From: Moraxella sp. K1664
GTDB lineage: Bacteria > Pseudomonadota > Gammaproteobacteria > Pseudomonadales > Moraxellaceae
Length of the DNA: 64,000 bases
Direction of reading: 5' to 3'
Assembly: GCF_039693965.1 (NCBI RefSeq)
Contig: NZ_CP155576.1
Span: 1,922,001-1,986,000, forward strand
Part shown: positions 9,463 to 18,589 of the stretch, one piece after another
Position numbering within the stretch: position 1 is the first letter of the stretch
Layout of the letters: every line of letters starts with the position of its first letter
Program-made: the position numbers and the translations under genes
Notes under the pieces: generated by a model
The model's database searches: none
Seen by the model: the letters and a program-made list of their open reading frames with translations, nothing else
Told to the model about the DNA's origin: nothing

Positions 9463-9493
9463 AAAAAAAGACCAACTCTTGCAAGTGGTCTTT
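9463..9493 (-). terminator. Terminator of the DUF493 gene
   Basis: On the minus strand AAAGACCA pairs with TGGTCTTT around a short loop and runs into a T tract. It lies 20 bases beyond the stop of the DUF493 gene. Confidence 0.8.
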
Positions 9494-9512
9494 GGTAAAC
9501 GTATGTAGAGCA

Positions 9513-9842
9513 CTAGACAGCGGTCTTGACCGTTTTGGCTTTGTCAAGGGCGGTGTATAGGCGATTGACTTCATCGGCAGATGTTAGGTGTAGATTGACT
9601 CGTAGGGCGTGAAACCGTCCTGTCTTGGATGGGCGGACGACCATGCTGGCGGTGTCAAAATCAGGGAAAATCTCTGCCAAAATAAGCGTGACTTCATGGC
9701 GTAGGCTGTCATGCTCGCCTTCATGCCCGATGATGCTCATGGGGTAGTCCATGGGGAATTGCCACAGCTCGGGGTTTTGGATTTCGGTGCGTTTGGCGTT
9801 CACGGTAGGGGCGATGTTTAGATTGGTAAGTTTGGTGGTCAT
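9513..9842 (-). CDS. DUF493 (YbeD-like) small protein
   Basis: A 109-residue soluble protein of the DUF493/YbeD family, recognised by the FPMDYPMSIIG stretch and the ferredoxin-like pattern ending in RVNLHLTSADEVNRLYTAL. The E. coli relative YbeD is a small alpha-beta protein next to lipB and has been discussed as a regulatory domain, without a proven role. Here it has no lip neighbours: rpoD is upstream and sbcD downstream, each with its own terminator, so it looks monocistronic. Confidence 0.75.
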   Translation of the reverse strand: MTTKLTNLNIAPTVNAKRTEIQNPELWQFPMDYPMSIIGHEGEHDSLRHEVTLILAEIFPDFDTASMVVRPSKTGRFHALRVNLHLTSADEVNRLYTALDKAKTVKTAV

Positions 9843-9904
9843 GATAATAATAAGTAGATGAATTTAGGGGTAAATGGGGGTGGCGGTCGCTTTTTCAAGC
9901 ATAA

Positions 9905-9930
9905 AAATAACCACACTGTGGTGGTTATTT
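9905..9930 (-). terminator. Terminator of rpoD
   Basis: AAATAACCAC and GTGGTTATTT form a perfect 10-bp stem with a 6-base loop, followed on the minus strand by TTTAT, 16 bases past the rpoD stop. Confidence 0.85.
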
Positions 9931-9945
9931 TGGGTGTTTTAAAAA

Positions 9946-11799
9946 TCAATCATTTTCCAAGAACGAACGCAAATGCTCGGAGCGAGATGGGTGGCGAAGT
10001 TTGCGTAGGGCTTTGGCTTCTATCTGACGGATACGCTCACGAGTAACATCGAACTGCTTGCCTACTTCTTCTAAGGTGTGGTCGGACGCCATGTCAATAC
10101 CAAACCGCATTTTTAGCACTTTGGCTTCACGCTCGGTTAGGTTGTCTAGCACTTCTCGGGTGGCTTCACGCAGACCTTCGGCAGTGGCACTCTCAACAGG
10201 GCTTGAAATGGTGCTGTCTTCGATGAAATCGCCTAGGTGGCTGTCTTCATCATCGCCGATGGGGGTTTCCATGGAAATCGGCTCTTTGGCGATTTTTAGG
10301 ACTTTACGCACTTTGGCTTCGTCCATGTCAAGACGTTCGCCCAACTCTTCGGGGGTGGGTTCACGTCCCATCTCTTGGAGTAGCTGACGGCTGACACGGT
10401 TGATTTTGTTAATCGTCTCAATCATGTGTACAGGGATACGAATGGTGCGTGCTTGGTCAGCGATAGAACGAGTGATGGCTTGACGAATCCACCATGTGGC
10501 ATAGGTTGAGAACTTATAACCACGGCGGTATTCAAATTTATCTACCGCTTTCATGAGACCGATGTTGCCTTCTTGGATAAGGTCAAGGAACTGTAAGCCA
10601 CGGTTGGTGTATTTTTTGGCGATGGAAATAACCAGACGTAAGTTGGCTTCGACCATGTCTTTTTTGGCACGACGAGCTTTGGCTTCCCCGATTGCCATTT
10701 GGCGAGCCACGGCTTTCATGTCTTTGATGTTCATTTGTAGGTTTTCTTCGTGTGCCAAGATTTTCTTTTGCAAGGCAACAACATCAGGCATCACCGCTTC
10801 TAAGGTGCCAGCAAAGGCGGGTTTGCCATCAATGCGGTGAGCCAGCCAGTCGATGTTGGTTTCGTTACTGGGGAAGGTTTTTTTGAACTCATCAAGGGGC
10901 ATTTTGCCTTTACGAATAACCAGACGCATGATTTGGCGTTCGGTGGCACGTACGTCTTCATAGACTTCACGCATGAGTGCCATGATTTGGTCAGATAGGC
11001 GGTTGTTTAGTTTGATAAGCATAAAGCGAGTGGCAAGCTCATCATAGGCAGATTTGGCTTTTTCGCTGTTACGTCCATGTTTTTCAAGCATTTTTTTGGC
11101 ATTGTCAAACAGGCTTTGAATCTCATCAAAGCGGGCTTTGACTTCTTCGGGGTCAAGACTGCTATCATCGCTGTCAGCGTCCATGCTCATGCCGTTGTCA
11201 TCTTCTTCTTCGGTATCGCTGTCATCATCGGCTTCACTGATTTTTAGGTCAATCTCTGTGTCGTTCTCTTGGATTTCAAAATCGCTGTCATCTAGGGATA
11301 AAAAGCCTGTGACCACATCAGAGATTTTTTTCTCGCCCGTTTGTACTTGTGCGTACTCATCAAGGACAAACTTGACCGTGCCAGGCCAGTACGCCATGAT
11401 GTACTGCACTTCTCGGGTACCTTCTTCGATACGTTTGGCGATACTAATCTCGCCATCTCGAGAGAGCAAATCTACTGTCCCCATCTCACGCATGTACATA
11501 CGCACAGGGTCGGTGGTACGCCCCGGTTCGGTCTCAACGCTGGCTAACACCGCCGCCGCTTCATCGGCTGCCATGTCGTCATCGCTGCCTGAGTTTGCCA
11601 AAATGATGTCGTCTTCATCAGGGGCGACTTCATAAATGGCAATGCCCACGTCCGTCAGCATGGCGATGATGTCTTCTACTTGGTCGCTTTCGGTGACAGA
11701 TTCGGGCAGTTGGTCGTTAATCTCGGCATAGGTCAGATAGCCTTGTTCTTTGCCAAGCTGAATAAGGGCGGCTAATTGGGAAGTAGAATGTTCGCTCAT
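9946..11799 (-). CDS. rpoD: RNA polymerase primary sigma factor (sigma-70)
   Basis: About 617 residues. In order: region 1.1 ([18 protein letters not shown]), region 1.2 ([11 protein letters not shown]), a long acidic non-conserved region ([16 protein letters not shown]), region 2 with the core-binding and -10 recognition stretch ([14 protein letters not shown]), region 3, and region 4 with the -35 helix-turn-helix ([20 protein letters not shown]). I start it at the ATG at 11799 (MSEHSTSQ). A TTG 39 bases upstream is in frame but overlaps a TGTTATAAT promoter element, so it is unlikely. It directs housekeeping transcription, is monocistronic and has a strong terminator. Confidence 0.96.
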   Translation of the reverse strand: MSEHSTSQLAALIQLGKEQGYLTYAEINDQLPESVTESDQVEDIIAMLTDVGIAIYEVAPDEDDIILANSGSDDDMAADEAAAVLASVETEPGRTTDPVRMYMREMGTVDLLSRDGEISIAKRIEEGTREVQYIMAYWPGTVKFVLDEYAQVQTGEKKISDVVTGFLSLDDSDFEIQENDTEIDLKISEADDDSDTEEEDDNGMSMDADSDDSSLDPEEVKARFDEIQSLFDNAKKMLEKHGRNSEKAKSAYDELATRFMLIKLNNRLSDQIMALMREVYEDVRATERQIMRLVIRKGKMPLDEFKKTFPSNETNIDWLAHRIDGKPAFAGTLEAVMPDVVALQKKILAHEENLQMNIKDMKAVARQMAIGEAKARRAKKDMVEANLRLVISIAKKYTNRGLQFLDLIQEGNIGLMKAVDKFEYRRGYKFSTYATWWIRQAITRSIADQARTIRIPVHMIETINKINRVSRQLLQEMGREPTPEELGERLDMDEAKVRKVLKIAKEPISMETPIGDDEDSHLGDFIEDSTISSPVESATAEGLREATREVLDNLTEREAKVLKMRFGIDMASDHTLEEVGKQFDVTRERIRQIEAKALRKLRHPSRSEHLRSFLEND

Positions 11800-11837
11800 G
11801 GGTTCTCGCTCATGCCTAAAAGTGATTGAAACAGTCA

Positions 11838-11846
11838 ATTATAACA
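11838..11846 (-). promoter_or_regulatory. Extended -10 promoter of rpoD
   Basis: On the minus strand TGTTATAAT is a perfect extended -10 element 39 bases upstream of the rpoD ATG. No good -35 box is seen at 16-18 bp, which fits an extended -10 promoter. The same TGTTATAAT precedes ybaB. Confidence 0.55.
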
Positions 11847-12154
11847 CAGTTGGGTGCTAAATGGGGGTTGGGCTTGATTTTTTAAAGGGGTATAAAAAGG
11901 GATGTGATAAATTTTAAAGGACATGCTCCAATTTTAGCTACTTTTGCCTTACCATGGGGCAAATTGTCGTTTGTCCCGATAAATCAGTTTAAAGGTAGAA
12001 TTGATGAATAATCCTATTTAAAATGCATTGTTTTGTTTCAATCTCAACTTAAATCTCAATTTAAAGTTATAACTTATTGATTTTTCAATGATTGTTTTTG
12101 GGTTGTTGGGATAAATCACATCTGCCCTTGATATAGGATAAAATTTTAAAACCC

Positions 12155-12268
12155 CATTCTCAACTTCACATGAGTGATTGATTTATCAAGGGCGAATTAC
12201 AATTCGTCCCTACAACCCGAAAAATAATTATCAAATAATCAATGAGTCGCCATTTTAAGTTGAGAATG
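12155..12268. repeat. Family C repeat, intact copy, in the rpoD-thg1 gap
   Basis: The gap 11847-12288 has no gene. It contains a 114-bp element bounded by CATTCTCAACTT and AAGTTGAGAATG, with an internal GGGCGAATTACAATTCGTCC hairpin. A second, decayed relative appears to occupy about 12040-12135 (CTCAACTT, TTATTGATTTTTCAATGATT, GGGTTGTTGGG). The repeat ends 20 bases from the stop of the Thg1-like gene. Confidence 0.75.
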
Positions 12269-12288
12269 AAGTGTTTTAAAGATTAAAA

Positions 12289-13044
12289 TCAGCCAAGCAT
12301 GCCCCCAATCATCTCACGATACTCATCATAAATGGGTAGATTGTCATCAACGACCAAGGTTCTGCGTAAGGCGACTGTCTGCTCGCCTGTTTTGGGATTA
12401 AAGCCATCTTTGTGAGTATCTTGCCAATATACGCCCACGCCACGCTTTTGCCAATTTGGTGCGTCATTAAAATTCATGCCGTTTTGAAATAACAGTTCAT
12501 GCTTTTCACTTACCGATTTGTATAACAAAAAATCGGCACTTGCCCGTGGCGATTGTCCTTGTTTTCTAAGTAGCCAGTAGCAATGTGTGTTTAAGGCGTT
12601 TCTGTGAGCGTCTTCTTGTCGCCAGCTAAAATAATCCTGCACCAATGCTTTATTTGGCAATTCACAAATGCGAGCGTCAAAACTGGCAGGGGCGTTCATG
12701 ACAAGGCTAAACACTCCGCTTGCTTCACCTGCCAGTAGTGAGATGATTTTGCGAGTTTTGCGATTAAAACTGTCGTCATCGATGTGTAGTAGCAAAGAAA
12801 TCTCATCGCTTTGGGTGTAGCCATAGACCACGCGAAAGCCAGTATTCATAAGGTGTTCGGTGGTTTTGGTCATGGCGTGATGAAAGGTGTCATCAAAGGG
12901 GCGGTTGAGTCGCCAAACATCGTCCGCCTTTTTGGTAAAGCCCCGACCGTCCAACCGCACGATCATGTGAATATTTGGCAAAACAAAGCTGTCATGTAAG
13001 GTTTCGTATTGGCGTAACCTTGTGTCTAATTCGTCAAATCGCAT
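12289..13044 (-). CDS. Thg1-like 3'-5' nucleotidyltransferase
   Basis: A 251-residue member of the tRNA-His guanylyltransferase (Thg1) superfamily, enzymes that add nucleotides in the 3'-5' direction. The metal-binding motif RLDGRGF (30-36, D32) and the second carboxylate motif YTQSDEISLL (76-85, D80 and E81) are intact, so it should be catalytically competent. Bacterial members (TLPs) usually repair 5'-truncated tRNAs rather than add G-1. It overlaps the upstream kinase gene by 19 bases, indicating translational coupling. Thg1-like genes are sparse in bacteria, so the function here is inferred from family and context. Confidence 0.85.
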   Translation of the reverse strand: MRFDELDTRLRQYETLHDSFVLPNIHMIVRLDGRGFTKKADDVWRLNRPFDDTFHHAMTKTTEHLMNTGFRVVYGYTQSDEISLLLHIDDDSFNRKTRKIISLLAGEASGVFSLVMNAPASFDARICELPNKALVQDYFSWRQEDAHRNALNTHCYWLLRKQGQSPRASADFLLYKSVSEKHELLFQNGMNFNDAPNWQKRGVGVYWQDTHKDGFNPKTGEQTVALRRTLVVDDNLPIYDEYREMIGGMLG

Positions 13045-13478
13045 ACATACTCCTGTACTTCAAAGTCGCCACTGATATTTTTTACCACAAAAATCTCATC
13101 AAAACCTTCATCAAAGTCAGGGTGGGTCAGCACTTTGGCAACTGATTTTAGTCCTACTTCGGGGATTTTGGCTTTGCCGTGTCGTTGGTTGTTATTGGCA
13201 AGTGCCACATCAAACGGCACATCAAAATAATAGGCGATGACCTTAAAATGATGAACCTTTGCCAAACGGATATAATCCGCTCGGACATCTCTGGTCGGAT
13301 TGGTTTTGTCTATCACGGTTGGGGTTTTGCTGTCTAGGCACGCCCTAAACAGCAGTTTTTCACGGTGGGCGGTTTTGAGCATATCGCCATTTAAGCGTAT
13401 GTGCGTATCAACAAACCGCTCTTTATAGAATGTACTTTTGCCCGCTCCTTGCAAGCCAATAAACATAATGAGTTCCAT
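13026..13478 (-). CDS. P-loop kinase of the polynucleotide-kinase-like type
   Basis: A 150-residue AAA_33/Pnk-like kinase. The P-loop is GLQGAGKST (8-16), RLNGDML follows (Asp likely a substrate-binding residue), then VIDKTNPTRDVRADYIRLA, a lid-like segment with the NNQRHGKAKIP stretch. This pattern is typical of the 5'-polynucleotide kinase domain of T4 Pnkp-like proteins. Its start overlaps the stop of the upstream gene (TAATG), and its end overlaps the Thg1-like gene. Pairing a 5'-end kinase with a 5'-end-extending polymerase suggests RNA end repair; the substrate is not proven. Confidence 0.75.
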   Translation of the reverse strand: MELIMFIGLQGAGKSTFYKERFVDTHIRLNGDMLKTAHREKLLFRACLDSKTPTVIDKTNPTRDVRADYIRLAKVHHFKVIAYYFDVPFDVALANNNQRHGKAKIPEVGLKSVAKVLTHPDFDEGFDEIFVVKNISGDFEVQEYVCDLTN

Positions 13479-14263
13479 TAGACTTCTTTGTCATCCGCCT
13501 GATTGGGATTGTCTTTTTCGGTGATGATGGGGCTGTTTGGGTCGCCTAGGCTTAATATGTCGCCAAAGTTGGGCTGTACTTTTAGTACCAGTTGCTCTTT
13601 TTTGACGATGGCGTGATTGACCTGAGCTTTTTTTAAGTAGCCTTTGATGTCATCAGGGAGCCAACGTCCGATTTCTAGGTAGATGACGTTGCCCTTGTAT
13701 TCAATAAAGGGCTTGCCTTTGAGTTTGGGCGATAGCGACAACAAAAAGGGCAGGGGGTCTTTTCTAAGTAGGGTGCGATAGGCAGGCACGGCAAACTTGA
13801 TGGCAGGGGTTTTCCACCATGATTTGCTGTGCAAGGTGATGATGTCGGTGTTGGAGATTTGTTCAAAGGCAAACCGCTGAACATGACGGTCAAGACGAGC
13901 TTCGGTGAGCTTAAAATTGCACGCCACCGATAGGTGCATATCTAACACGTCCGCCGTGCAGTAAAGCCTTAAAAAGCCGTCAAACAGTTCAAGGTGCAAA
14001 TCTAGCACCATGCCGACATTTTGTACCACAAACTGATTTAGGGCATCGTTAATCTGCTCTTGACTGCCCGTTACATAAATCTCATCAACCAAATCCCCTG
14101 CGGTGTGGGTGTAGCTGTGTTTGATGTTGGTTAAGGCGTTTTGAATGCTGGTGGTGATGTTGTCAAACAAATTTTCGTTTTCAAAGGCGAATCCTGTTTG
14201 CTCAAATCCTGCTGGCTCATCAGAAAAATCCGCCTGCGTGCGACTGTCGTAAGTATTGTTCAT
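13478..14263 (-). CDS. Hypothetical protein, first gene of the Thg1-like operon
   Basis: A 261-residue soluble protein with no family I recognise. It has an acidic N-terminal 30 residues, a central mixed alpha-beta region with several beta-strand patterns (VGMVLDLHLELFDGFLRLYC; KGNVIYLEIGRWL) and a charged acidic tail. There is no signal peptide and no membrane segment. The stop codon overlaps the start of the kinase gene by one base, so the three genes are probably one translationally coupled operon. A role with the two nucleic-acid enzymes is inference from position. Confidence 0.7.
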   Translation of the reverse strand: MNNTYDSRTQADFSDEPAGFEQTGFAFENENLFDNITTSIQNALTNIKHSYTHTAGDLVDEIYVTGSQEQINDALNQFVVQNVGMVLDLHLELFDGFLRLYCTADVLDMHLSVACNFKLTEARLDRHVQRFAFEQISNTDIITLHSKSWWKTPAIKFAVPAYRTLLRKDPLPFLLSLSPKLKGKPFIEYKGNVIYLEIGRWLPDDIKGYLKKAQVNHAIVKKEQLVLKVQPNFGDILSLGDPNSPIITEKDNPNQADDKEV

Positions 14264-14452
14264 AAATGCTAAAAATAAAAGGAAAAAATAAACGCCCTAC
14301 TATTGTAGCAAAAATTCGGTAAAGATGGGTAGATTTATGTGCAAATCGGGTAAATTGTCATCCACCCTGTGTCAGATGGTGATTTTTGGGGGTGTCATTT
14401 TTTATATGATTTAAAAGGTCTTAATTGAACAATGTTCATTATCATCTTATCA

Positions 14453-15640
14453 TCACGCCTTTTTCATAAGCCCCATTACCACGCCCAATGCCAACAGTTG
14501 CACGCCAAAGATGGTCAGCACGGCATAGAGCCATCCACCATGAGCATAGGCGATGGCACAGACCCATGCCCCGACACTGCCCCCGCCATAGTAGCCCATG
14601 TAGTACAGTCCTGACGCCAGCGAACGCCCTTCTTTGACATGGCTTGCGATGTAGCTGATGGTCGCCGACTGCGTGATAAATACCCCTGATGACATGATGG
14701 TCAAGCCGATGATGATGAGCGGTAGGGGGGCAGATAAAGTGATGAATAGCCCTGTGATGGAGCAGATGACGGCAAAGATGATGGTGTTGGTCATGCCAAA
14801 GCGAGCGATGATTTTGGCGGACAAGGGGGTGATGACCATGCCGATGAGATATAGGGCAAAGATGTTCGCCAGATGAGACGCTGATAGCCGATAAGGGGCA
14901 TCGGCTAGGTGCAAGTTGATAAAGGTAAAACAGCCCACCAAACTAAATAGCACACAGCCACCGAGCAGGCAGGCACTCATGACATGGCGGTTTTTGGTGT
15001 GGGACAGGAGCAGGCGTAGGGCGTCTTGGAAGTTTTGGCTTTTTTTAAAGTGTTGCGATTTGGGTAGGCTTTTTAGTACCCACACCGCCCCCACTAAGGT
15101 CAGCACCGCCATGACGCCATAGCCCCACCGCCAGCCTATCCATTCGTGCAAATGCCCTGCAAAAAACCGTCCGCTAAACCCGCCCAATACCGTGCCTGCC
15201 ACATACAGACTCATCATGCCAGCGATGTTGTCGCCGTACTCTTCGCCAATGTAGGCAATGAGTACCACCGTGATGCCAGGGACGGCAAGCCCCTGCAAAA
15301 ACCGCCAAAACGTCAGCCCATCCACCGACCCCGCCATACCGACCATAAAAGTAGGAATGGCGAGCATGAGCAATGAGCCGATGATAAACCGCCGTCGCCC
15401 AAAGGCATCCGAGAGCATGCCCATAAAAGGCGACATCAGGGCAATCGCCATGACCGTCGCCCCGACCGCCAGCCCCACTTGCACTTCGCTCGCCTGCAAG
15501 TCCTGCATGAGTACCGGCAAAATCGCCTGTACCGAATAGACCTGTAAAAAGGCAAAAAAGCCAATCATGGCAATGGTGAATTTCTGGGTAAAAGTGGGGT
15601 TGTGGGCGGTCATGACATCATCAAGGATAGCAGGTAACAT
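14453..15640 (-). CDS. MFS transporter (YnfM/Bcr-like)
   Basis: A 395-residue major facilitator with 12 predicted membrane segments. The motif-A loop is GMLSDAFGRRRFIIG (about residues 75-89). The order of segments and the N-terminal SVQAILPVLMQDLQ resemble YnfM-like drug/metabolite exporters; substrate unknown. The first ATG (15640) lies exactly at the TA end of a family A repeat. A second ATG at 15613 (MTAHNPTF) is an alternative start. Neither has a clear ribosome-binding site, so the repeat may have replaced the original 5' region. Confidence 0.8.
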   Translation of the reverse strand: MLPAILDDVMTAHNPTFTQKFTIAMIGFFAFLQVYSVQAILPVLMQDLQASEVQVGLAVGATVMAIALMSPFMGMLSDAFGRRRFIIGSLLMLAIPTFMVGMAGSVDGLTFWRFLQGLAVPGITVVLIAYIGEEYGDNIAGMMSLYVAGTVLGGFSGRFFAGHLHEWIGWRWGYGVMAVLTLVGAVWVLKSLPKSQHFKKSQNFQDALRLLLSHTKNRHVMSACLLGGCVLFSLVGCFTFINLHLADAPYRLSASHLANIFALYLIGMVITPLSAKIIARFGMTNTIIFAVICSITGLFITLSAPLPLIIIGLTIMSSGVFITQSATISYIASHVKEGRSLASGLYYMGYYGGGSVGAWVCAIAYAHGGWLYAVLTIFGVQLLALGVVMGLMKKA

Positions 15641-15845
15641 AGGGCGTGCCTACCATTGATAGCATTTTATAAAATAAGGTAAAAACTTAACATTTTAAAT
15701 CAATTTTTGCATGAAAAATGGCTAAATCTGGTTTTTCTACGTCAAAATCCTTGTTGATATTTCAATATCAACTGCGGACTTTTCCTTGAAAAACGGGCGA
15801 TTTTTCTCATTTTTCATTGCAAATACCAATGTTCAATACGCCCTA
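15640..15845 (-). repeat. Family A MITE-like repeat, copy A1
   Basis: A 206-bp non-coding element from TA-GGGCGTG to TACGCCC-TA, in reverse orientation to copies A4 and A5. Reading the minus strand it starts TAGGGCGTATTGAACATTGG, then ATTTGCAATGAAAAATGAG, AAAAATCGCCCG, and ends in CTATCAATGGTAGGCACGCC. TA on both sides is the pattern left by IS630/Tc1-like transposition. Confidence 0.8.
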
Positions 15846-15893
15846 ATATTGTATCACAATTTGTCGGGGGCGGGAGTGATGTCAGTGATTTAT

Positions 15894-16109
15894 CCAGGGC
15901 AATCGCACTATATTTAATTTTTAGCAAATAAAATTATGTTTTTAAAGAAATTGGTAATTTTTAGATGCACAATTATTTAAAAACCCACCAAACCAATTAC
16001 ACTTTGAATAATCTATTAAAAATTTATTTAGTTAAAATTAACTATAAACACTAAATTTGCTTGATTTTTAATCAATTCCATATAAAATTTTGTAGTGCGA
16101 TTGCCCTGG
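15894..16109. mobile_element. Family D MITE with 17-bp TIRs and 8-bp target duplication
   Basis: The ends CCAGGGCAATCGCACTA (15894-15910) and TAGTGCGATTGCCCTGG (16093-16109) are perfect 17-bp inverted repeats. Immediately outside both is TGATTTAT (15886-15893 and 16110-16117), a perfect 8-bp target-site duplication. The 182-base interior is very AT-rich and has no ORF. This is a non-autonomous transposon; 8-bp duplications are known for the IS1595 family, among others. It lies upstream of the lysR-type gene in a 641-base non-coding gap. Confidence 0.9.
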
Positions 16110-16219
16110 TGATTTATCAAAAAACTCATCCAAACCGATGTCTATCATCATTTTGTCTTATTTATTTTTTAAAAAACATAACCAAAAGTAAATAAAGTTA
16201 TTACCAATCCCCAAAAATT

Positions 16220-16228
16220 TGATATAAT
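16220..16228 (+). promoter_or_regulatory. Extended -10 promoter of the LysR-type gene
   Basis: TGATATAAT is an extended -10 element (TG-N-TATAAT) 54 bases upstream of the ATG. No clear -35 box is present. Confidence 0.45.
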
Positions 16229-16281
16229 ATTGCACTGACAACTTTGTCATAATACGATAATCATTTACGCAGGAATGCATC

Positions 16282-17178
16282 ATGAATACCACCAATTTAT
16301 CCACGTTCATCACCGTCATGCAAACGGGCAGTATCTCAGGTGCCGCCGAGAAACTGTTTATTACCCAACCTGCCGTCTCCAAGCGGATTAAGAGCTTAGA
16401 AGATGAGTTTGGCACGGCACTGTTTGACACCATCGGACGTGGCATTATCCCCACGGCATCAGCTCATGAGCTACTGCCCTATGCCAAAAAATGGCTTGAA
16501 GACTATGAGAGCTGTAAAGCCAGTCTGCTCTACTCAAAGGAAGTAGCGACGGGGCGACTGGTCATTGGCACCAGTCATCATATCGGACTGCACCACTTGC
16601 CCCCCGTCTTAAAGCAGTTTATCCAAACTTATCCGTCTGTTCAGCTAGAAGTGCAGTTTATGGACAGTGAGACGGCACATAAAGCGGTGCTAGAAGGCGA
16701 TGTGGCATTGGCATTTTTGACCTTACCCCCGACTTTTGACAGACGACTGGCGTATCACACGCTGTGGTCTGACCCGCTGTATTTTGTCACGGGGGTGCTA
16801 AGCCCATTGGCACAGCAGTCGTCCGTGAGTCTCTTGCAACTGGCACGTCATCCTGCGATTTTGCCTGCGGCGAATACTTTTACCAGTCAGATTACCTTGG
16901 CTGAGTTCAACAAGCACAACCTACGCCCCTTTGCAACCATGAGTACCAACCCGTTAGAATCCATCCGTATGCTCGTGTCTGTGGGACTGGGCTGGTCGGT
17001 GCTACCTGAGACACTCATCAATCAAGATTTGGTTAAGATTGACCTAAAAGAGAACGTGGAGTTACAACGTCATCTCGGGCTGGTCATTAATCCTAACCTA
17101 ACCCGTTCATCAGGGACGGACGCCTTGCTTGATATGCTGGGCATTAAAGATGTGCAGAGTGAAGAGAATCGAGCGTAA
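16282..17178 (+). CDS. LysR-family transcriptional regulator
   Basis: A 298-residue LTTR. The N-terminal winged helix-turn-helix is classical (FITVMQTGSISGAAEKLF, then ITQPAVSKRIKSLEDEFG). A linker helix and a periplasmic-binding-protein-like effector domain follow (GRLVIGTSHHIGLHHLPPVL onward). Divergent targets are not obvious: the upstream side holds repeats and the MFS gene on the other strand, which would be the first candidate target. The effector is unknown. A bidirectional terminator follows. Confidence 0.9.
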   Translation: MNTTNLSTFITVMQTGSISGAAEKLFITQPAVSKRIKSLEDEFGTALFDTIGRGIIPTASAHELLPYAKKWLEDYESCKASLLYSKEVATGRLVIGTSHHIGLHHLPPVLKQFIQTYPSVQLEVQFMDSETAHKAVLEGDVALAFLTLPPTFDRRLAYHTLWSDPLYFVTGVLSPLAQQSSVSLLQLARHPAILPAANTFTSQITLAEFNKHNLRPFATMSTNPLESIRMLVSVGLGWSVLPETLINQDLVKIDLKENVELQRHLGLVINPNLTRSSGTDALLDMLGIKDVQSEENRA

Positions 17179-17182
17179 TAAT

Positions 17183-17211
17183 AAAAACCTTGGTGAGAGC
17201 CAAGGTTTTTT
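17183..17211. terminator. Bidirectional terminator between lysR-type gene and accC
   Basis: AAAAACCTTGG and CCAAGGTTTTT form an 11-bp stem with a 6-base loop and T/A tracts on both sides, between two convergent genes. Confidence 0.9.
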
Positions 17212-17235
17212 ATTGATTTGTTAAAAAGCGATGAG

Positions 17236-18579
17236 TTAGTTGCCCTTTAACAAATGATTTTCCAAATAATGAATGTTTTGAGCTTCTTCGGTAAAGGCTT
17301 CATCTTGCAATATCACATCACGGTGTAAGGCAGTGTTGGTCTTAATGCCTTCGATGATGAGCTCATCTAGGGCATGGAGTATTTTTTGTACGACCTGCTT
17401 GCGAGTTTGGGCATGACAGATGAGCTTGCCAATCATCGAATCATAGTAGCTAGGAATGCTGTACCCTTGATACAGATGACTGTCAAACCGCACGCCAGAA
17501 CCGCTCGGGGCGAATAGATTGTCAATGCGACCAGGGCAGGGCATAAAGGTCTTGGGGTCTTCGGCATTGATACGGCACTCCATGGCGTGACCACGAATGG
17601 TAATCTCATCTTGATGATAGGATAGTCCATAGCCTGCGGCGATTTTAAGCTGTTCAACGATGATATCAATACCCGTAATCATCTCGGTAACAGGATGTTC
17701 GACTTGTACACGAGTGTTCATCTCAATAAAGAAAAACTGCTCATTTTCATACAAAAACTCAAACGTCCCCGCCCCACGATAGCCGATTTGCTCACACGCA
17801 CGCACGCAAGCGTCTAAAATCGGCTGTTTGATGTCATCAGGAATGCCAGGGGCAGGGGCTTCTTCTAACACCTTTTGGTGGCGACGTTGTAGTGAGCAGT
17901 CACGGTCAAACAGGTGTAGGGCGTTGCCATTGCCGTCGCCTAGGACTTGGACTTCTACGTGGCGTGGGTTTTTCAAAAACCGCTCCATATAGACCGTATC
18001 ATCGCCAAAGGCGTTTTTGGCTTCGGTTTTGGCGGCTTGGACTTGATTGATAAGCTCTTCAAAACGCTCAACCACACGCATGCCACGACCGCCCCCACCT
18101 GCTGCCGCCTTGACGATGAGTGGAAAGCCGATGGCACGCGCTTGCTCTTCGGCATTGTGTAGGGTGATGGCACCAACCGAACCGGGGACGGTGGGTACGC
18201 CTGCTTTTTTCATGGCGTTGATGGCAGAGACCTTGTTACCCATCAGGCGGATGTGGTCAGGGTGGGGGCCTACAAAAGTCAGCCCTGCTTCTTCGACCTG
18301 CTCGGCAAAGTCGGCATTCTCGGACAAAAAGCCATAACCAGGGTGAATGGCATCCGCCCCTGTTATCTCGGCAGCAGTCAAGATGGCAGGGATGGACAGA
18401 TAGCTTTGGGTGGATGGGGTATCGCCAATGCAGACTGCTTCATCACAAAACCGCAGGTGCATCAAATCCTTGTCCGCCGATGAATACACGCCCACCGTCT
18501 GTATACCAAGCTGTTTGCACGCACGCACGATACGCAGGGCAATCTCGCCACGGTTGGCAATCAATAACTTCTTAATCAT
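17236..18579 (-). CDS. accC: Biotin carboxylase subunit of acetyl-CoA carboxylase
   Basis: A 447-residue ATP-grasp enzyme that carboxylates biotin on AccB with bicarbonate and ATP, the first half of malonyl-CoA formation for fatty acid synthesis. It opens with the biotin carboxylase N-domain ([20 protein letters not shown]), has the ATP-grasp glycine-rich loop [11 protein letters not shown], the catalytic [14 protein letters not shown] and the C-domain. Length equals the family norm. It follows accB by 10 bases and is co-transcribed with it. Confidence 0.97.
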   Translation of the reverse strand: MIKKLLIANRGEIALRIVRACKQLGIQTVGVYSSADKDLMHLRFCDEAVCIGDTPSTQSYLSIPAILTAAEITGADAIHPGYGFLSENADFAEQVEEAGLTFVGPHPDHIRLMGNKVSAINAMKKAGVPTVPGSVGAITLHNAEEQARAIGFPLIVKAAAGGGGRGMRVVERFEELINQVQAAKTEAKNAFGDDTVYMERFLKNPRHVEVQVLGDGNGNALHLFDRDCSLQRRHQKVLEEAPAPGIPDDIKQPILDACVRACEQIGYRGAGTFEFLYENEQFFFIEMNTRVQVEHPVTEMITGIDIIVEQLKIAAGYGLSYHQDEITIRGHAMECRINAEDPKTFMPCPGRIDNLFAPSGSGVRFDSHLYQGYSIPSYYDSMIGKLICHAQTRKQVVQKILHALDELIIEGIKTNTALHRDVILQDEAFTEEAQNIHYLENHLLKGN

Positions 18580-18589
18580 AACTCACCCG

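Noticed and set aside
11800-11838. TTG start 39 bases upstream for rpoD
   Set aside because: It overlaps the TGTTATAAT promoter element and adds a non-conserved leader; ATG 11799 gives the standard RpoD N-terminus.
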